A DNA stretch of 64,000 bases. It comes from Pyxicephalus adspersus (lineage: Eukaryota; Chordata; Amphibia; Anura; Pyxicephalidae). The DNA lies in assembly GCF_032062135.1 (NCBI RefSeq), contig NC_092859.1, positions 49,662,710-49,726,709 of the forward strand. Reading direction: 5' to 3'. Shown here in pieces: positions 49,336 to 61,273 of the stretch; the first letter of the stretch is position 1, and each line of letters opens with the position of its first letter. Position numbers and translations under genes: made by a program. The notes below the pieces were generated by a model that searched no databases, was not told the origin of the DNA, and saw only the letters and a list, made by a program, of their open reading frames with translations.

Positions 49336-50385
49336 TGGGTGGCCGTTCTTTTACTTTGTAATGGTCATCACGACTGTTCCATAGGTACAGCAAGCACATA
49401 TATTTTGTATATATCCCAATTGCAAGCCAAGAAGGAGTGCCACCACCTCCAGGTCACCACAAACGTTCCACTTGTGTTCTGAATAGTTAATCAATTTCAA
49501 AATAACCTCCATGTATTTGTATGTCTCTTTGATTCCCTCGGCATGTGCAAGAGGAACAGAAGGTTTTTTGTTACCTTTATGCAGCAATATAGCTTTCAAA
49601 TTTGCTTTGCTGGAGTCTATGAACAATCTCCACTGCTCTGGTATGTATTCACAACCTAACTCCATCATCAGACCACTCACGTCGGTATAGAAGCAAATGT
49701 AGTTTTCCAGCTTGTATTAACCTGCAAACTTTGTGTGACGATCACAAAAGTGTGAAGTTGTCATTCCTTTTTGTAGCAAATTCCACTCCTTTAATCTGGA
49801 GGCTAACAGTTCAGACTTTTGACAAAGACAGGTCCCTTACTAGATCATCTAAATCTGATTAGCCTATAAAATGTGGCTTACGCTCTTCAAATTGGGGTTC
49901 ATAACATTTATTAACATCGACATCATCCTCGTGTTCTTCATCCGACATGTCACTGTCAGTAACAACAGATGTAGGAGGGACTGGCACTGGATTCTCTGCA
50001 TTATGTCTGGTACTGACTTCAGAGCAGATTCACAATCAGGATAGACGATTTTTTACTTAGTCTTCTTCGAAAACCCAACGATTTTATTCATACAGAAGTA
50101 ACAGTCTGAGTGATGGGCTTTTGGCTCACGCCAAACCATGAGCACAGCAAAAGGCAATTTTTGATTAATTTTCTTATTCAACCATTGTGTTAGGCCAACG
50201 TAACACACCTGACAGCAGATATGAGGTGCCCAGCTTTTATCCTGATCTCCAATTTTACATCCAAAGTAACACTTGTAAGCAAATCTCACCCCCTTGGTTA
50301 GGTTCTTGTGTTGATCACATGGGGTATATTTGCCACAAATGTAGCAAAAATTGTCCGGTTTATTAACACAGCTGCGCCTACTCAT
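49336..50385 (-). pseudogene. Decayed gene of unclassified element, copy C (N-terminal half)
   Basis: This copy keeps the ATG and the intact N-terminal domain. MSRRSCVNKPDNFCYICG is followed by CDQHK, CYFGCKIGDQDKSWAPH, CCQVCYVGLTQWL and VWREPKAHHSDCYFC. There are at least ten Cys/His positions in about 100 residues, arranged as Cys pairs like a zinc-binding fold. A stop follows SKKTK. After frame breaks comes EQWRLFIDSSKANLKAILLH (first Asp kept), LAHAEGIKETY, WNVCGDLEVVALLLGLQLGY (second Asp kept), and, one base out of frame, CLLYLWNSRDDHY. Homology then ends at the MITE junction near 49335, before the GERFHQD and DYCW motifs. The 110-codon first frame is the only uninterrupted N-terminus of the family here. 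Confidence 0.65.
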
Positions 50386-50469
50386 CTGCGCTCAAAACAG
50401 ACTCACTATGGCCTAGCTGTACTATCCAATAAGATGGTTTCGCACTAGAAGCCCTCGGTCCATCTCGCC

Positions 50470-50476
50470 TTATATA
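50470..50476 (-). promoter_or_regulatory. TATA box of copy C
   Basis: Read on the minus strand, ggtatataaggc lies about 90 bp upstream of the ATG at 50385. With a CRE just upstream this is a plausible core promoter for the element gene. Confidence 0.45.
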
Positions 50477-50484
50477 CCTATTTC

Positions 50485-50492
50485 TGACGTCA
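50485..50492. promoter_or_regulatory. Perfect CRE palindrome
   Basis: The octamer tgacgtca is the consensus CREB/ATF site. It lies about 10 bp upstream of the TATA box on the minus strand. Position and exact match support function, but an 8-mer can also occur by chance. Confidence 0.45.
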
Positions 50493-50539
50493 GCTCACTG
50501 ACTTGCCCAGAAATGCCCAGCCGCTGCTGGAACATGCAT

Positions 50540-50553
50540 GCCACCAGGGGGCG
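50540..50553 (+). promoter_or_regulatory. CTCF-like core motif
   Basis: The sequence gccaccagggggcg matches the CCA.CAGGGGGCG core of the vertebrate CTCF site very closely. It is inside the GC-rich 5' region of copy C and absent from copies A and B. Confidence 0.4.
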
Positions 50554-50783
50554 TGATTCAGCCGAGGCGCCAGCAAGCATAGTGGTAGCTGCAACTGTTA
50601 TAATGTTCCCATGTAAAAATACATTAGACAATTACCGACCATTTGAACAGCTATAGCACATCTATAACTTAAAATCTGTGAGTGCCAGGCAAATTCTGAG
50701 TTCAGATTTGGAATCTGCACACTCAATGTCATGTAAATCACATGTGTTATTCCCAGTAGCAAAATCATTGTTGTACAGTGTTA

Positions 50784-52897
50784 GCAATTCCCTAAAGAAA
50801 ATGCAAACCTGTCAGCACAAACTTTGATCCACCAGGTGTGTCTGCTGCACTTAGCAGCTCCCATAGACAATATTAATATATTAGGTAATGGCAAGCTGAT
50901 CATTTTGGTGAAAATGTGAAAATGTGTGTCAAAATGCATGGTGATTATTTAGAAGGTGAAATTATCACAATTTGTAATTTTTAGGGTTGGAGGATGATTT
51001 GAATTTTTTATCAGCCTATTTTAAAAACTATTCATTATAATCAGATAGGGGAAAATTGATTATGATAAGTGTTCCTGGGGGCATTTTGTAACTTATAATA
51101 ATGAGGGAGATGGCAGATATCTTTTCGGTTGCTAGCACTGGCTGTATGTCTTGCGTCTTTAACATGAATTGGAAGTTGACATTTCAACTGACTGTAATAA
51201 TGTAAAAAAAAAAACATTCTTTCTCATTTCACTTAAAGAGTTCTAAGAGTGTAGATCTTCAAATTATATTAAACATGTAACAGATCTGTATTGTATATTT
51301 TTGGGATTTTAATTGAACTGAAACACTTATTGTTTTTCCCTGAATTTGTCATCTAGCATTTGTGAAGATCTGCCATGCTTGCAGTAGCATGCATAGTTCA
51401 CTGCACTTTGTTTAAACAATACATTATCCCATTTTTTTCATAGAAAAGAGAATCAGAAAATGAACACTGAATTTAAGCCCTCCAAAGTCTAATTAGTTGC
51501 TCAGCTTTGATCCAATGTCTAGGGATACCTTGGGAGTTTTAATGTACTGATGTTCTAATGTATGCTTTGTTTTCTAGTTCTAGTTCTTTTATTTCTGCAT
51601 CATATATATTTGTTTTATTCCTTCATCACAAATAAATAAATTGTAATAGTTCATGTAGGTTTAGGACAAATATGCCATCTAGTTTTACAATTTATTAAAG
51701 ATGCCAGTTTCCTGGAAAACAGCAATTAATCACCAATTACAGAAAGTTAACTGCTATTGTGAAAAATGTAAATGACATTGTGTGTGAACACAATTCAAAT
51801 GGGCACTTGTCTCTAGTCCTTCATGGCTTGTGCATACATTATCTGCAATGCTAAGATGTGGAACAGCTTTTGTCTGCATAGTTAGTTTTATGAAGGGGTC
51901 TCATGTGTGATCTGAATAGGGTCATCCCACTGACAGATTAAAAAATAGGTTGTTTCTATGTCCATAAAACTTTTCCCTAATAAGTCTGAATAAAAAAAAA
52001 ACTCCACAAATTATGCTAAACAAATGGGGCGTCTGTTAAATAAAGGCTGCCATAATAGCTGAAAAGAGAATGGTTGATGGAACTTTGCATCCATTAAACT
52101 CAGTTAAGAATATTTTACCATACCATAAAAAATTCATGCAAGCTAAATTAGTTCAGTTTAGTTTCCATAAAATACAGTTTTGAACAAGAATTTTAAATAT
52201 ATACCATATGATAAAAATGTAGTATTCTGCAGATATAAACATACACTTGATATTTTCACTTATTTTAAGTGAATCTATTTTTTGTAATGTCATATCAGTT
52301 TTATAATTTATAGAAGGCTGTCATAACCATAAAACGGTTGTTGAATGTTTACAAAGTTGCCCATACCAGCTAGCTATATGGTATACCAATGTTAGTGTCT
52401 TCAGTGATTGAGCCAGCTGGATGGGTTCTTTTACTGGTTGAAAATTGTTGGTTTCCACTAAAAAGAACTGGACCAGGGATTTTTATATTAATGCTAAGTT
52501 CAGTTCTATACACCAGACTTTATCCATGTAGTGATTGGTAGAATATGGTTCACTTCCAGTTTTTCACACACACCAAGGTTACTTCTAGTTAATATAACTG
52601 CATGTTTCTATACTACCATGGGGAAAACATGCAAACTGTGCCGCCACCTCTGTTTCTATTGTATTTTGATGAAAAGTGTACTCTATTATCCAGCTATGAA
52701 TTGGTTTTCATGTGTGGTCACATTTTTTTTATTCTATCTGCAAGTACATTTTTGCAAAGGCAGCAATATAAAAATATGTGGAGTCCTAAATAAGGCAGCT
52801 GATCATGAAGAGAATTCAATGGGAAGTTGCAATATCATTGAAGTCATCTGCCTTATTTTTGTTTCACAAATACGTGAACAAATTTAAATGGCTCACT
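50784..52897. other. AT-rich DNA, no gene seen
   Basis: No recognisable protein or repeat family. A 118-codon + frame at 52531-52887 shows no motif beyond scattered Cys and hydrophobic runs. Confidence 0.5.
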
Positions 52898-53063
52898 GGG
52901 CCTGATTCCAGCAAATCTGGAATGGATTTCTCTAAATAATTTGCTGTTAATTGGCAAATGTTTTCAGTCCTGGACCAGATCTATTCCAGATTTGATGGAT
53001 CACCATTTTCTCCCATGTTAGTCTATCTTCTCCAGTCTTGGAGAGCTTTATTAAATCAAGCCT
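52898..53063. mobile_element. Palindromic MITE, copy 5
   Basis: The left end is gggcctgattccagcaaatc. The middle contains cctggaccagatctattcca. The right half reads tctccagtcttggagagctt and ends aatcaagcc. The left arm has lost part of the sequence present in copies 1 and 3. Confidence 0.65.
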
Positions 53064-54126
53064 ACTATCTTGTGAGCAGGAAGCACCAATAAAAATAAAA
53101 TTCCGTTAAGTAGGAAATGGAGAAGGTCCAGGTGAGTCAACATGCATATAAGAAAATGGAAAGAAGAATCAAAAGTTGTAAAAATAAGTTGTCAAGAAAT
53201 GCATGTTATATAAAACAAATCATTATGGACAACATATGATAAATTCAATTTTTACATATATGTTAAAGCTGACCTCAAGGCAGATATTACATATACATTT
53301 TTAATTATTGGGATAGAAGAAAACTCATAAAACATATAAATGTATTCATTTTGCAAAAATAGCAAGAGCAAACAATGGAAACTCTAACCTTTGAGCTTCC
53401 TGTTGCCTTTTGTCTTTTCTACAAAAGTGCTTAGCACCAGGGGAGGCCATTTATTGAAGAGCTGTAGGTCTAGGAAGTCATTTAGAAGGTCAAGAAGGCA
53501 TTCTTTTATAAGGACAACTAGGCCTATCCCCACCATTCGTTTTACATATCCACTGGTTCAATAATTTAACAAATTTGACAAATGTATTCTTTGCTTGGTA
53601 AAAATCTCATTTACTTGTGGAAACTAAATGCCTTTGGAACTGCAGTGAATAAATTAAATATATTCTGATTGTATGTTTGGTAATTTAAATATGCTGTGGT
53701 ATGCTGAATGTTAACAATGTTACCAGTCTTTTTTAAATTTTAGAATGTATTTTGTATTTTTGGAATTTATATTACCATAACTCACATTACCAAATTTTGT
53801 TTAACAGTTTAATCCAACCCATTTCCCCATGGAGGGGGGGGGGTAGAAGGGGGTTCATAAACCAATAAAGCAAAATGTTCGGACTAAACATTACCTAATA
53901 ACATAGGCTTACTTAAGACAAAAACAAACTTGTTAATAAATGACTAGACTGTCATACATACTGAGCAGTGATGGGGTTTGGGTTCAGGGCTAGCACGAGT
54001 TAGACCCAAATTTGTGTGTGTCAGTTTCCACCAAACCCTGAAATTATGGTGGATTTGGGCAGGACATTATGGCACAATCGTAATGCACCTTCTGGCCTTT
54101 GAACTATTGACAGCAGGGTTACGATA
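53064..54126. other. AT-rich DNA, no gene seen
   Basis: No named feature. Confidence 0.5.
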
Positions 54127-56771
54127 GACAATAATAGAGTCTTTGTAATGTGCCAGTACCTTCACTATAAAAGGGGGAATAACGAAGCAACCACAGTGTC
54201 AGTATGTGTTGGAGCAGTGTAATGAAAGCAAAAGGAAACGCTGATGAATGGCATGGGGATAAATGAGGGTCAGTTAGGCAAACTCACTTTAATTGCTTGC
54301 TGTTTGGGCAATCAACCTCATTCCTGACCGGCTTTTTAACCTTGCATTTTAGTTTGACAGGTCAGCTGTCACTTTTAGATGCTGTTTCATCTATACAATA
54401 TTGTTTTTTCTTTGCTGCAACACTTCAATTACATTGGTTTCCCTTTAAATTCTGATAAGATTATTATTATTGAATGGGGTTTGGGTAGCCACAAAACAAG
54501 GTCAGCAAGACTTAGCACCCCCACTTCTATACCAAATCCCCGGTCACAAGCTTTTCAATTCAGTTACATTACCTTGCAAAGGGGGGGGGGGGGGTCAAAT
54601 ACCTTTATTCCCCAAGATTGGGGACAAGGGCATCTTTCTCACATACAGATCCCCAAAAAGGATGAGGGAGCTTGTTGGAAAAGGGACTAATGTTGAAACC
54701 TGAAAGCCCCCAAATGTCTGCCACCTCCATAGAAAATGAGTATAGGGGTTCACCAGTACCCAAACCCATTACTACAAAGAGTTTAATGTAAATAATGTTA
54801 TGGTAATGTCTCCCCACCAATCATGATGACCTGACCTATCACACGGTGATGTTTACACAGCAGGCACCCAACACTACCTCCTTCCTTGCAGAAATAGAAG
54901 TGAGAACAATGGCACATGACAGATCATCGTGACTGGCATGGATGTACATAACTAGACAACATGATTGACATAAACCTTCTTCTCTAGATATTGATAAACT
55001 TTATTTTTATAGCCGATAAGCGTGTTTTTTTCAATAAAGGACTTTAAAGCCTAACAACTTCCAGCCAATAGAAAGGCTGCTCACTATTAGAAACCCAACT
55101 TGCTTTACCAAGTTCATGATAAGGAGGGCCTACCCATGTTCCCCATATTTTGGTACTTAGTGTTAGGACACATACAGTAGCGAGATAAACCTTGGACAGA
55201 TGTAGAATACTTACGACCCAGTCATACACACAATGGCCATACAATCATGGGGTCTCTGAGTGCAAGTAGGAGAGTATAAAATACCAATTTCATAACCCTG
55301 AAGAGGCAAGAGGGCCACAAGTAAAAAATGTAAAGAAATGGGGCAGCTTCTCCCCACACATGCATCCGAATTCTCAGGAAGACACTTGCTTCTGAAAAAT
55401 TCTCTTCAGGCATCAGCCAATGCCCACAGCACACACAAGGAAAATATGTCCACACCTCTCCTGAAACCCACTATCAATGTAAAGCGCAATAAGTAACATG
55501 TATATGAAGCACTACAATCATAGTAAAATGATAAACCAGATGGAATGACAGTTAAAGTCCCAGAGTATGTCAGGATCAAGGACTGGTAAGCTTTTGATGG
55601 CTAAACTGTACATTGTTAAATGAAGTTGAGAGTCCTGGGGACTAGTCAGAGTAAACAAAACCATAGGGGTCAATGGGTCCAAAATGAAAGATGACAACAA
55701 AGAGCAATAAGGTGCTGGGATATAAAGAAGTCTTATATAAAGAAAAGTATTTGAAAATGTGTAATAGGCTACAGTATTTCAGGCTGCACTAATTCAGTAG
55801 ATCTAAAGATCAGTTTTAACGGTAACCAAACAGAGTAAGAGAGTCAATACAGACCAAAGAGACAGGGTCTAAACCAAGGCAGCTATCTCAGCAGCAGACC
55901 GCAAGATGTAAAGTTGAAATATTCAACTCAAACTATGTAGACTGACTTGGAAACAGAGGTGGATATAGGACCCACTACCTGGAGCCTTTAAAAGTATATG
56001 GATTTTTTGAGACTGGATCTACAGAACTCAATACACCAGGCCAGTCAACAACTGGATAGGAGAAATCACCATTTGGGTTGGTATCTCTAATATTACCCTC
56101 ATAGAAAAGCTTATCAAGCAAAAAGTCTCTCGAGGTTTATACTCATAGCTCTCAGCTGTAGAACACAGATGTACAACATAATAATCATACTAAAAGCTCA
56201 TAGAATGTTGCAGTTATGTCGTCAGCTTAACCAGGCACATAACCATGTCTAGTTGGACTTTATAGTGTGTTTCATTGGATACTTTAACTCAGTAAAAAAG
56301 ACCTCTAGTTCATAACGCTGTATACAGTTGCCATAATCGATTAATTGTAGAGTGAACAAAGTCGTAGTGTCCAACAATAGAAATGATATACCCAGAGATA
56401 TCGTCTTTGTTTGTAGGAGTTTGGTAGCCATGTGGAAGACCATGAACCTACGAGGATGGTTCCCAGTGCAACAGTCCCCCCATACGCTCATATTGCTCCT
56501 CACTAGATGGCTAGAGTTTATGCCTTTCACGGTTAAGTCCAACACAGCCAAGCTTTACCCCGAGATCACTGCTATCTGAGGAACAGTGGCTCCAATGCCA
56601 TATTGACACGTTCAGAGTCTAATCTGGTCAGTTTCAGAAATGACACAAGGACTTAAAGTACCAAAGCGCAGGTACCCTAAGGGTAAGTCCACATACTGAC
56701 ACTGTGGTTGCTTCGTTTTTCCCCCTTTCATAGTGAAGGTACTGGCACATTACAAAGACTCTATTATTGTC
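54127..56771. mobile_element. Fold-back element 2, 82-bp inverted ends
   Basis: Left arm 54127-54208 and right arm 56690-56771 are reverse complements with only a few mismatches. The left reads gacaataatagagtctttgt through agcaaccacagtgtcagtat; the right reads atactgacactgtggttgct through acaaagactctattattgtc. The 2.5 kb between them contains a G homopolymer (54581-54594) and no recognisable coding sequence. It could be a non-autonomous DNA element or two inverted solo repeats. The class is unknown. Confidence 0.65.
54581..54594 (+). repeat. G14 homopolymer
   Basis: An uninterrupted run of 14 G. Confidence 0.95.
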
Positions 56772-58254
56772 CACAACTATCAATAATTGGGTGCACAGAG
56801 GAGATGTTTGATAAAGGGGCAGCCAGAGCGCCTCACAAACATGCTCACTCCACCATGCTCAGGTCAAACCCACAACAATGTTTTTTTTTTTTTTTTTTTT
56901 TGAAGGCTCATAACAGCAGCCTTCATGTTTCTCTCATCATGACAGATTCCCCTTTATGATAAAAAAAAAAATTCTCTAAGGCCTGGAATTTGCCATGTAC
57001 TAATATTATTTTCCTATAAAAAAAATAGACTATTAACCATAACTGCAACTTGTTTTTAGGGGAAAATTAGTTACAATATAGAGATACCTGAATCGTTTCA
57101 GTGAGAAAAAAAAATGATATGCAACACCGTAATGTAAATATAGTTAAAAGCTTATTAGAGCTGTTCATAGCAGTATGATTTCCCCTCTGTCTCAGAACAC
57201 CCTTTGCCCATCCTTTCATGCTTTTGTAAAGGGAGCATTTCAAATCTCTCTTTGTCAGCATGAATGGCCTCTCTTAAAGCTCTTTTATGCCAACATATTC
57301 CCTACAGGCATACGCCCTTTAGCTCTATTACTGATTTACCCAAGTATTCATCCCTTACCTTCTGCTTTTCTTTTTTACTTACTGAAGTTCCAAATGACAC
57401 AAGTCTTTTTTGCTCAATGAAATGTGCCGACTTAAAGTGAGACAGTGTTCTATATCTCACCTACAATTGCAGAAAAAAAGACTTTTAAAATGACTGATTT
57501 TTTTCCTCCTACTTTCTTTTAGGGAACAGCCAACACTATTGATTGAAATTTCTCCCCTCTTGCAATAAAATAGGGAAGCATTGACAAAATAATAAAAATT
57601 CCAAATAAAGAAATATAACTTGAAAACAATGTGTCAATGGTACATATAGGGAATATATAAGGTAATTGTGAATAAAATATTAGAAGAAACAACAAAAAAC
57701 TAGCTTCCTATGCTGCGGCTAGTAAAAAATTATTGAATGATGTAACATTTAAAAAAGAAACATAAATGGCCCTATTCTGTAAGAAGTGTTTGTATTTAAA
57801 ATGAAAATTAACATGTATTGTTTACTTTACACTATTAGCTTTCTTAAAGGATTTTAAATAAATAAAATGTGTATAAACAAAGTCCAGAAACAATTTGCTT
57901 TTTTTTTATCTTTTCCCCTTGGAAGCCGATATCAGTCCCTTACCTGATGTTACTATAAACTAAATGAGCACTAAATGCAGGAGAGACACCTGTCTGTGCA
58001 TGAGTGAGATTTCAACTTGCTGTATGTGCGTCACACAAAAATTAAAGCACAGAGATGGAAAAAGGGGGACATACAACCTGAGAGAGACACTTGGAAGATT
58101 GAGAAAAACATAGTACACAATTTATTTTAAATGGCGTCATTATTATAGGCAAAAACTGTTTTCCATAGTAGTGGTGTGGTGCATTTATAGAGTGTATATT
58201 GCTCCCTTTACTGGGAAATTTGCCAACCCTAGTATAAGATACAATTAAAAGAAT
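56772..58254. other. AT-rich DNA, no gene seen
   Basis: It includes a long T run at 56881-56902. No other feature is recognised. Confidence 0.5.
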
Positions 58255-59016
58255 CAAGGTAAACAGAAAGGATTTTTTTTGGCAAAACAGAAATATATAT
58301 TTTGATACAATGATGAATGATACAGTGATGCAATACTTCTTGTATGCACAATAATTGGTTGGATCTCAGTGTCCTTAGTCTAACACTTTGTTGCTACACA
58401 AAGATCACCTACTTGGTGGTTTTTATACATCCTGAAATTGCATCAAAGTTGACAATCAATGTATGCATGAGATGAAAGGGTTGCACGCAGCCTATTAATG
58501 CGTTTCCCCTGCAACATAGATGACCTACTCTAAGTGCTTTTTCCTGTTGGAAAATATAAGTCAATGACATTACATGTTTTGAAATTAACATACAATCCAT
58601 ATACAGGTAAGATTTATTTAAGGTAATTACCAAATAATATTATATGATGTAAATTATTATTCATTTCATCTATACCAATGTGTATTGATGTTAAATTATT
58701 TGAAGAAGAAGTTTGTGTTTAAGCTTTATATTTGATTATACATATGATATGATTATAACATTGAATCAAATATGGAACTGTTACATATGCTTAATATCTT
58801 TCTATATTTTGTGAATATGTCTAGACTGTATGCAACCGGTACTTGATAAAAAAAAAGGGCACAGTTACCTCTGAGGAAGCCAATGAAGAGCGAAATGCAT
58901 CGGGTTAATAGGCTGCGTGCAACCCGTTCATCTCATGCATACATTGATTGTCAACTTTGATGCAATTTCTGTATGTATAAATATCTATTTTGCCAAAAAA
59001 AATTCTGCTTACCTTG
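58255..59016. mobile_element. Fold-back element 3
   Basis: The outer left end caaggtaaacagaaaggatt, then ttttggcaaaa, matches the reverse complement of the right end ttttgccaaaaaaaattctg, then cttaccttg. The inner arms 58430-58505 (catcaaagttgacaatcaat, gggttgcacgcagcctatta) match 58906-58968 (taataggctgcgtgcaaccc, attgattgtcaactttgatg). The left arm carries about 120 extra bases. The loop-side motif ctgaggaagccaatgaagag, then cgaaatgcat, at 58871-58901 resembles that of fold-back element 1. Confidence 0.75.
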
Positions 59017-60899
59017 TTTCTTTATGGCGTAATTTTTATGTATTTTGTTTGTCTCTTAGTACCATGTAAAGTGCAAGAACTCATTTCAACCAATATCAAT
59101 AAAAGATAAAAACTTGAAGTGAAACTATAATAACTTAAAATTCATTTTTTTTTTTTAATTTTAAACTTTTAATTTTTTTTTTAACTTTAAAAATAATATG
59201 GGTTATTTAAATAAGTGCAGTAGGCATGTTGTTCCTCAATTAAACTTTCCAAGTGGAGAACAAGTCACCACTGTGACTCTAGACATTAGGCTTTTGTCTG
59301 TAGAAAGTAAGAAGATGGAAACATGTAAAAAAAGTACCTAAAACCTACTGGCATAAAATTGTATTGAATACATTGAGTAACAAAATGGCATCTGTAAATT
59401 CAATTTCCTGGCAATAAAAACACATAGAACAATCCAGTAAGTAAACCAACAACAAACAATCAGAAACATATGCTATTAATAATCTATACTGATACAAGCT
59501 AAAAAGCATGCCAATGATTGGCACACATAATACCAAATTTTTTTGGTATTTGTTTCCTTTTACTCTAGAAAAAATGTTTTATCTAGAAACAACCTATTTT
59601 CGATTCTATGTGGAAATTTACAGTTGGTAACAATTGAAAATCTGTGCATGTAATAGAGATCATGTTTATGCAGGCAAATTTCTTCCAACTGTACACAGAC
59701 GGTAAAGTTAGGTTTTATTGCATAACTAATTTTTAGATTGGCATACACAGTACAGAAGGAGTAAAATCTCTGATTTTCTATTTTTGTTGAGAATTTTTAA
59801 AAAGCAGTGAAACCGACATTCACTAAAAAAAGCATGTGTTTCAATGGTATTAATTATCCTCTCCACCAGGGAATGTCTTACAAACCTATGTAGGTCTGAG
59901 GTTAGGGTTCTTTAACATTTTCTTTTTATTTACTTTTTTAATGTTATTATTTTTTTAGCTTCAGTTTATTTTTCAATATACTTTATTACACCAAGAAAGT
60001 GAAACTTTAAATTATTTTGCCTTTATTTGCCCTCAAAAACGTTTTGATATTTGAAAAAGCTCAAAATTTTTTGCTCAAAGGATGCACACTGACCACAGAA
60101 TAGAATGCTCTGGGTTTGCTTCTGTAGACGGTACAGTATTTACTGTCAATCAAAGCCTGTAAAGAGAGGAAGTGGAATGTCCTATGTATGTCACAATGGC
60201 TTAGAATTTGTTTCTGTATAATGCATGGTACCTGCTGTCAATCAAAGCTTAGAGGAGGGTTAGGGGAGTGGTTTGGAATGCAGAACTTAGTGGCTGCCTG
60301 TCTCACAGCATGGGCACTATTCCCAGCTGGGGGCACACATGTAAGGGTAGCCACATTGATGCTCCAGGGGTACCCTACAAGGCATCATATCCACACTATT
60401 GTAGTAAGACTTCCTGTAAAGCAATGAGCATGGTCAATCAAAATAGAAAGAGTAAGTAAAATAACACACAATAAAAATCTGACAGGTATAATAAAGGTAT
60501 AAAGATAAGGATAAACTTTAGGAGCCAATAATGTGGAAGCCTAGGTAGATAAATCTTTTTAGGTCTAGCTCTTGATCTGCTTGACATTGTACTCTCCCAT
60601 GCTGTGTATATCTTACACTCGTCCTGTAATAATTGTATTAAAGAGAAGCAGGGGGGATTAGAAGACTGTCAAGGCATTATGGGAGCAGTGCCATTTCTGT
60701 TTTGGCAAACTGTACTAAATTGCAAAAAGGATCTGTGATTTTTTTCTGAGCCACTGCTGATTTAACATGACCAGGGCAAAGCCGATGAAGCCATGAGCTG
60801 CCCCCTCCCCCCAATCCAACCCAACAACCACAATAATAGACCACACTGTTTAATTGGGTTAAATCGGCCATAGCAGCCCATTTATTAACCAACAAAAAT
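59017..60899. other. AT-rich DNA, no gene seen
   Basis: Near 60095-60250 two diverged copies of a block of about 100 bp (ttgcttctgtagacggtaca and ttgtttctgtataatgcatg, both followed by ctgtcaatcaaagc) form a short tandem duplication. The segment from about 60740 could be the extreme 3' end of the adjacent retrotransposon, but this is not certain. Confidence 0.45.
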
Positions 60900-61273
60900 T
60901 TTTAACAACATGTTTTTTTCAATAAAAACAGAACCACCACATATGTACAACTTCAAGTTTAAACAGCCTTAAGTTCCTCCGGCCCTTACTTTCTTTTTAG
61001 GTCCATGAATCCAATTCCTCACCTCCTACTCCCTTAAACCCCAAACTCTGCTCACTGAACAGGCCCCCAGCCGCTAATCCACCGCCTCAGGGACAATTAG
61101 TGGAACTCCTCTTTAAACATCCAGCCCCCACAACAACCGAGTATTGTGCAGAGCCCCGATTAACCAGACAAACCCCCGTCCCCCGCTAGGCCCTACCCCT
61201 CATTCCCTTTTGTATTTAAACTTAACCCCTTCATGGACCTGATAAGAGCCGCCATCGTGCAGCAAACAGAAAC

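Larger units (their letters stand above)
49336..50780 (-). mobile_element. Unclassified DNA-transposon-like element, copy C (3' truncated)
   Basis: The right end, read on the minus strand, is cactgtacaacaatgatttt, matching the CAC.G..CAACAA end of copy B, and TTA follows outside it (50781-50783). About 395 bp separate this end from the gene start, longer and more GC-rich than in copies A and B. The 3' half is missing. A possible remnant of the other end, ctatggtcaacagtg, is at 49133-49147, but the match is short. Confidence 0.55.

Noticed and set aside
52531..52887. 118-codon + frame with several Cys
   Set aside because: No Cys spacing pattern, no homology recognised, and AT-rich codon use; probably chance.
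54379..54820. Overlapping frames around the G14 run
   Set aside because: They depend on the homopolymer and on repeat DNA, and no protein family is recognised.
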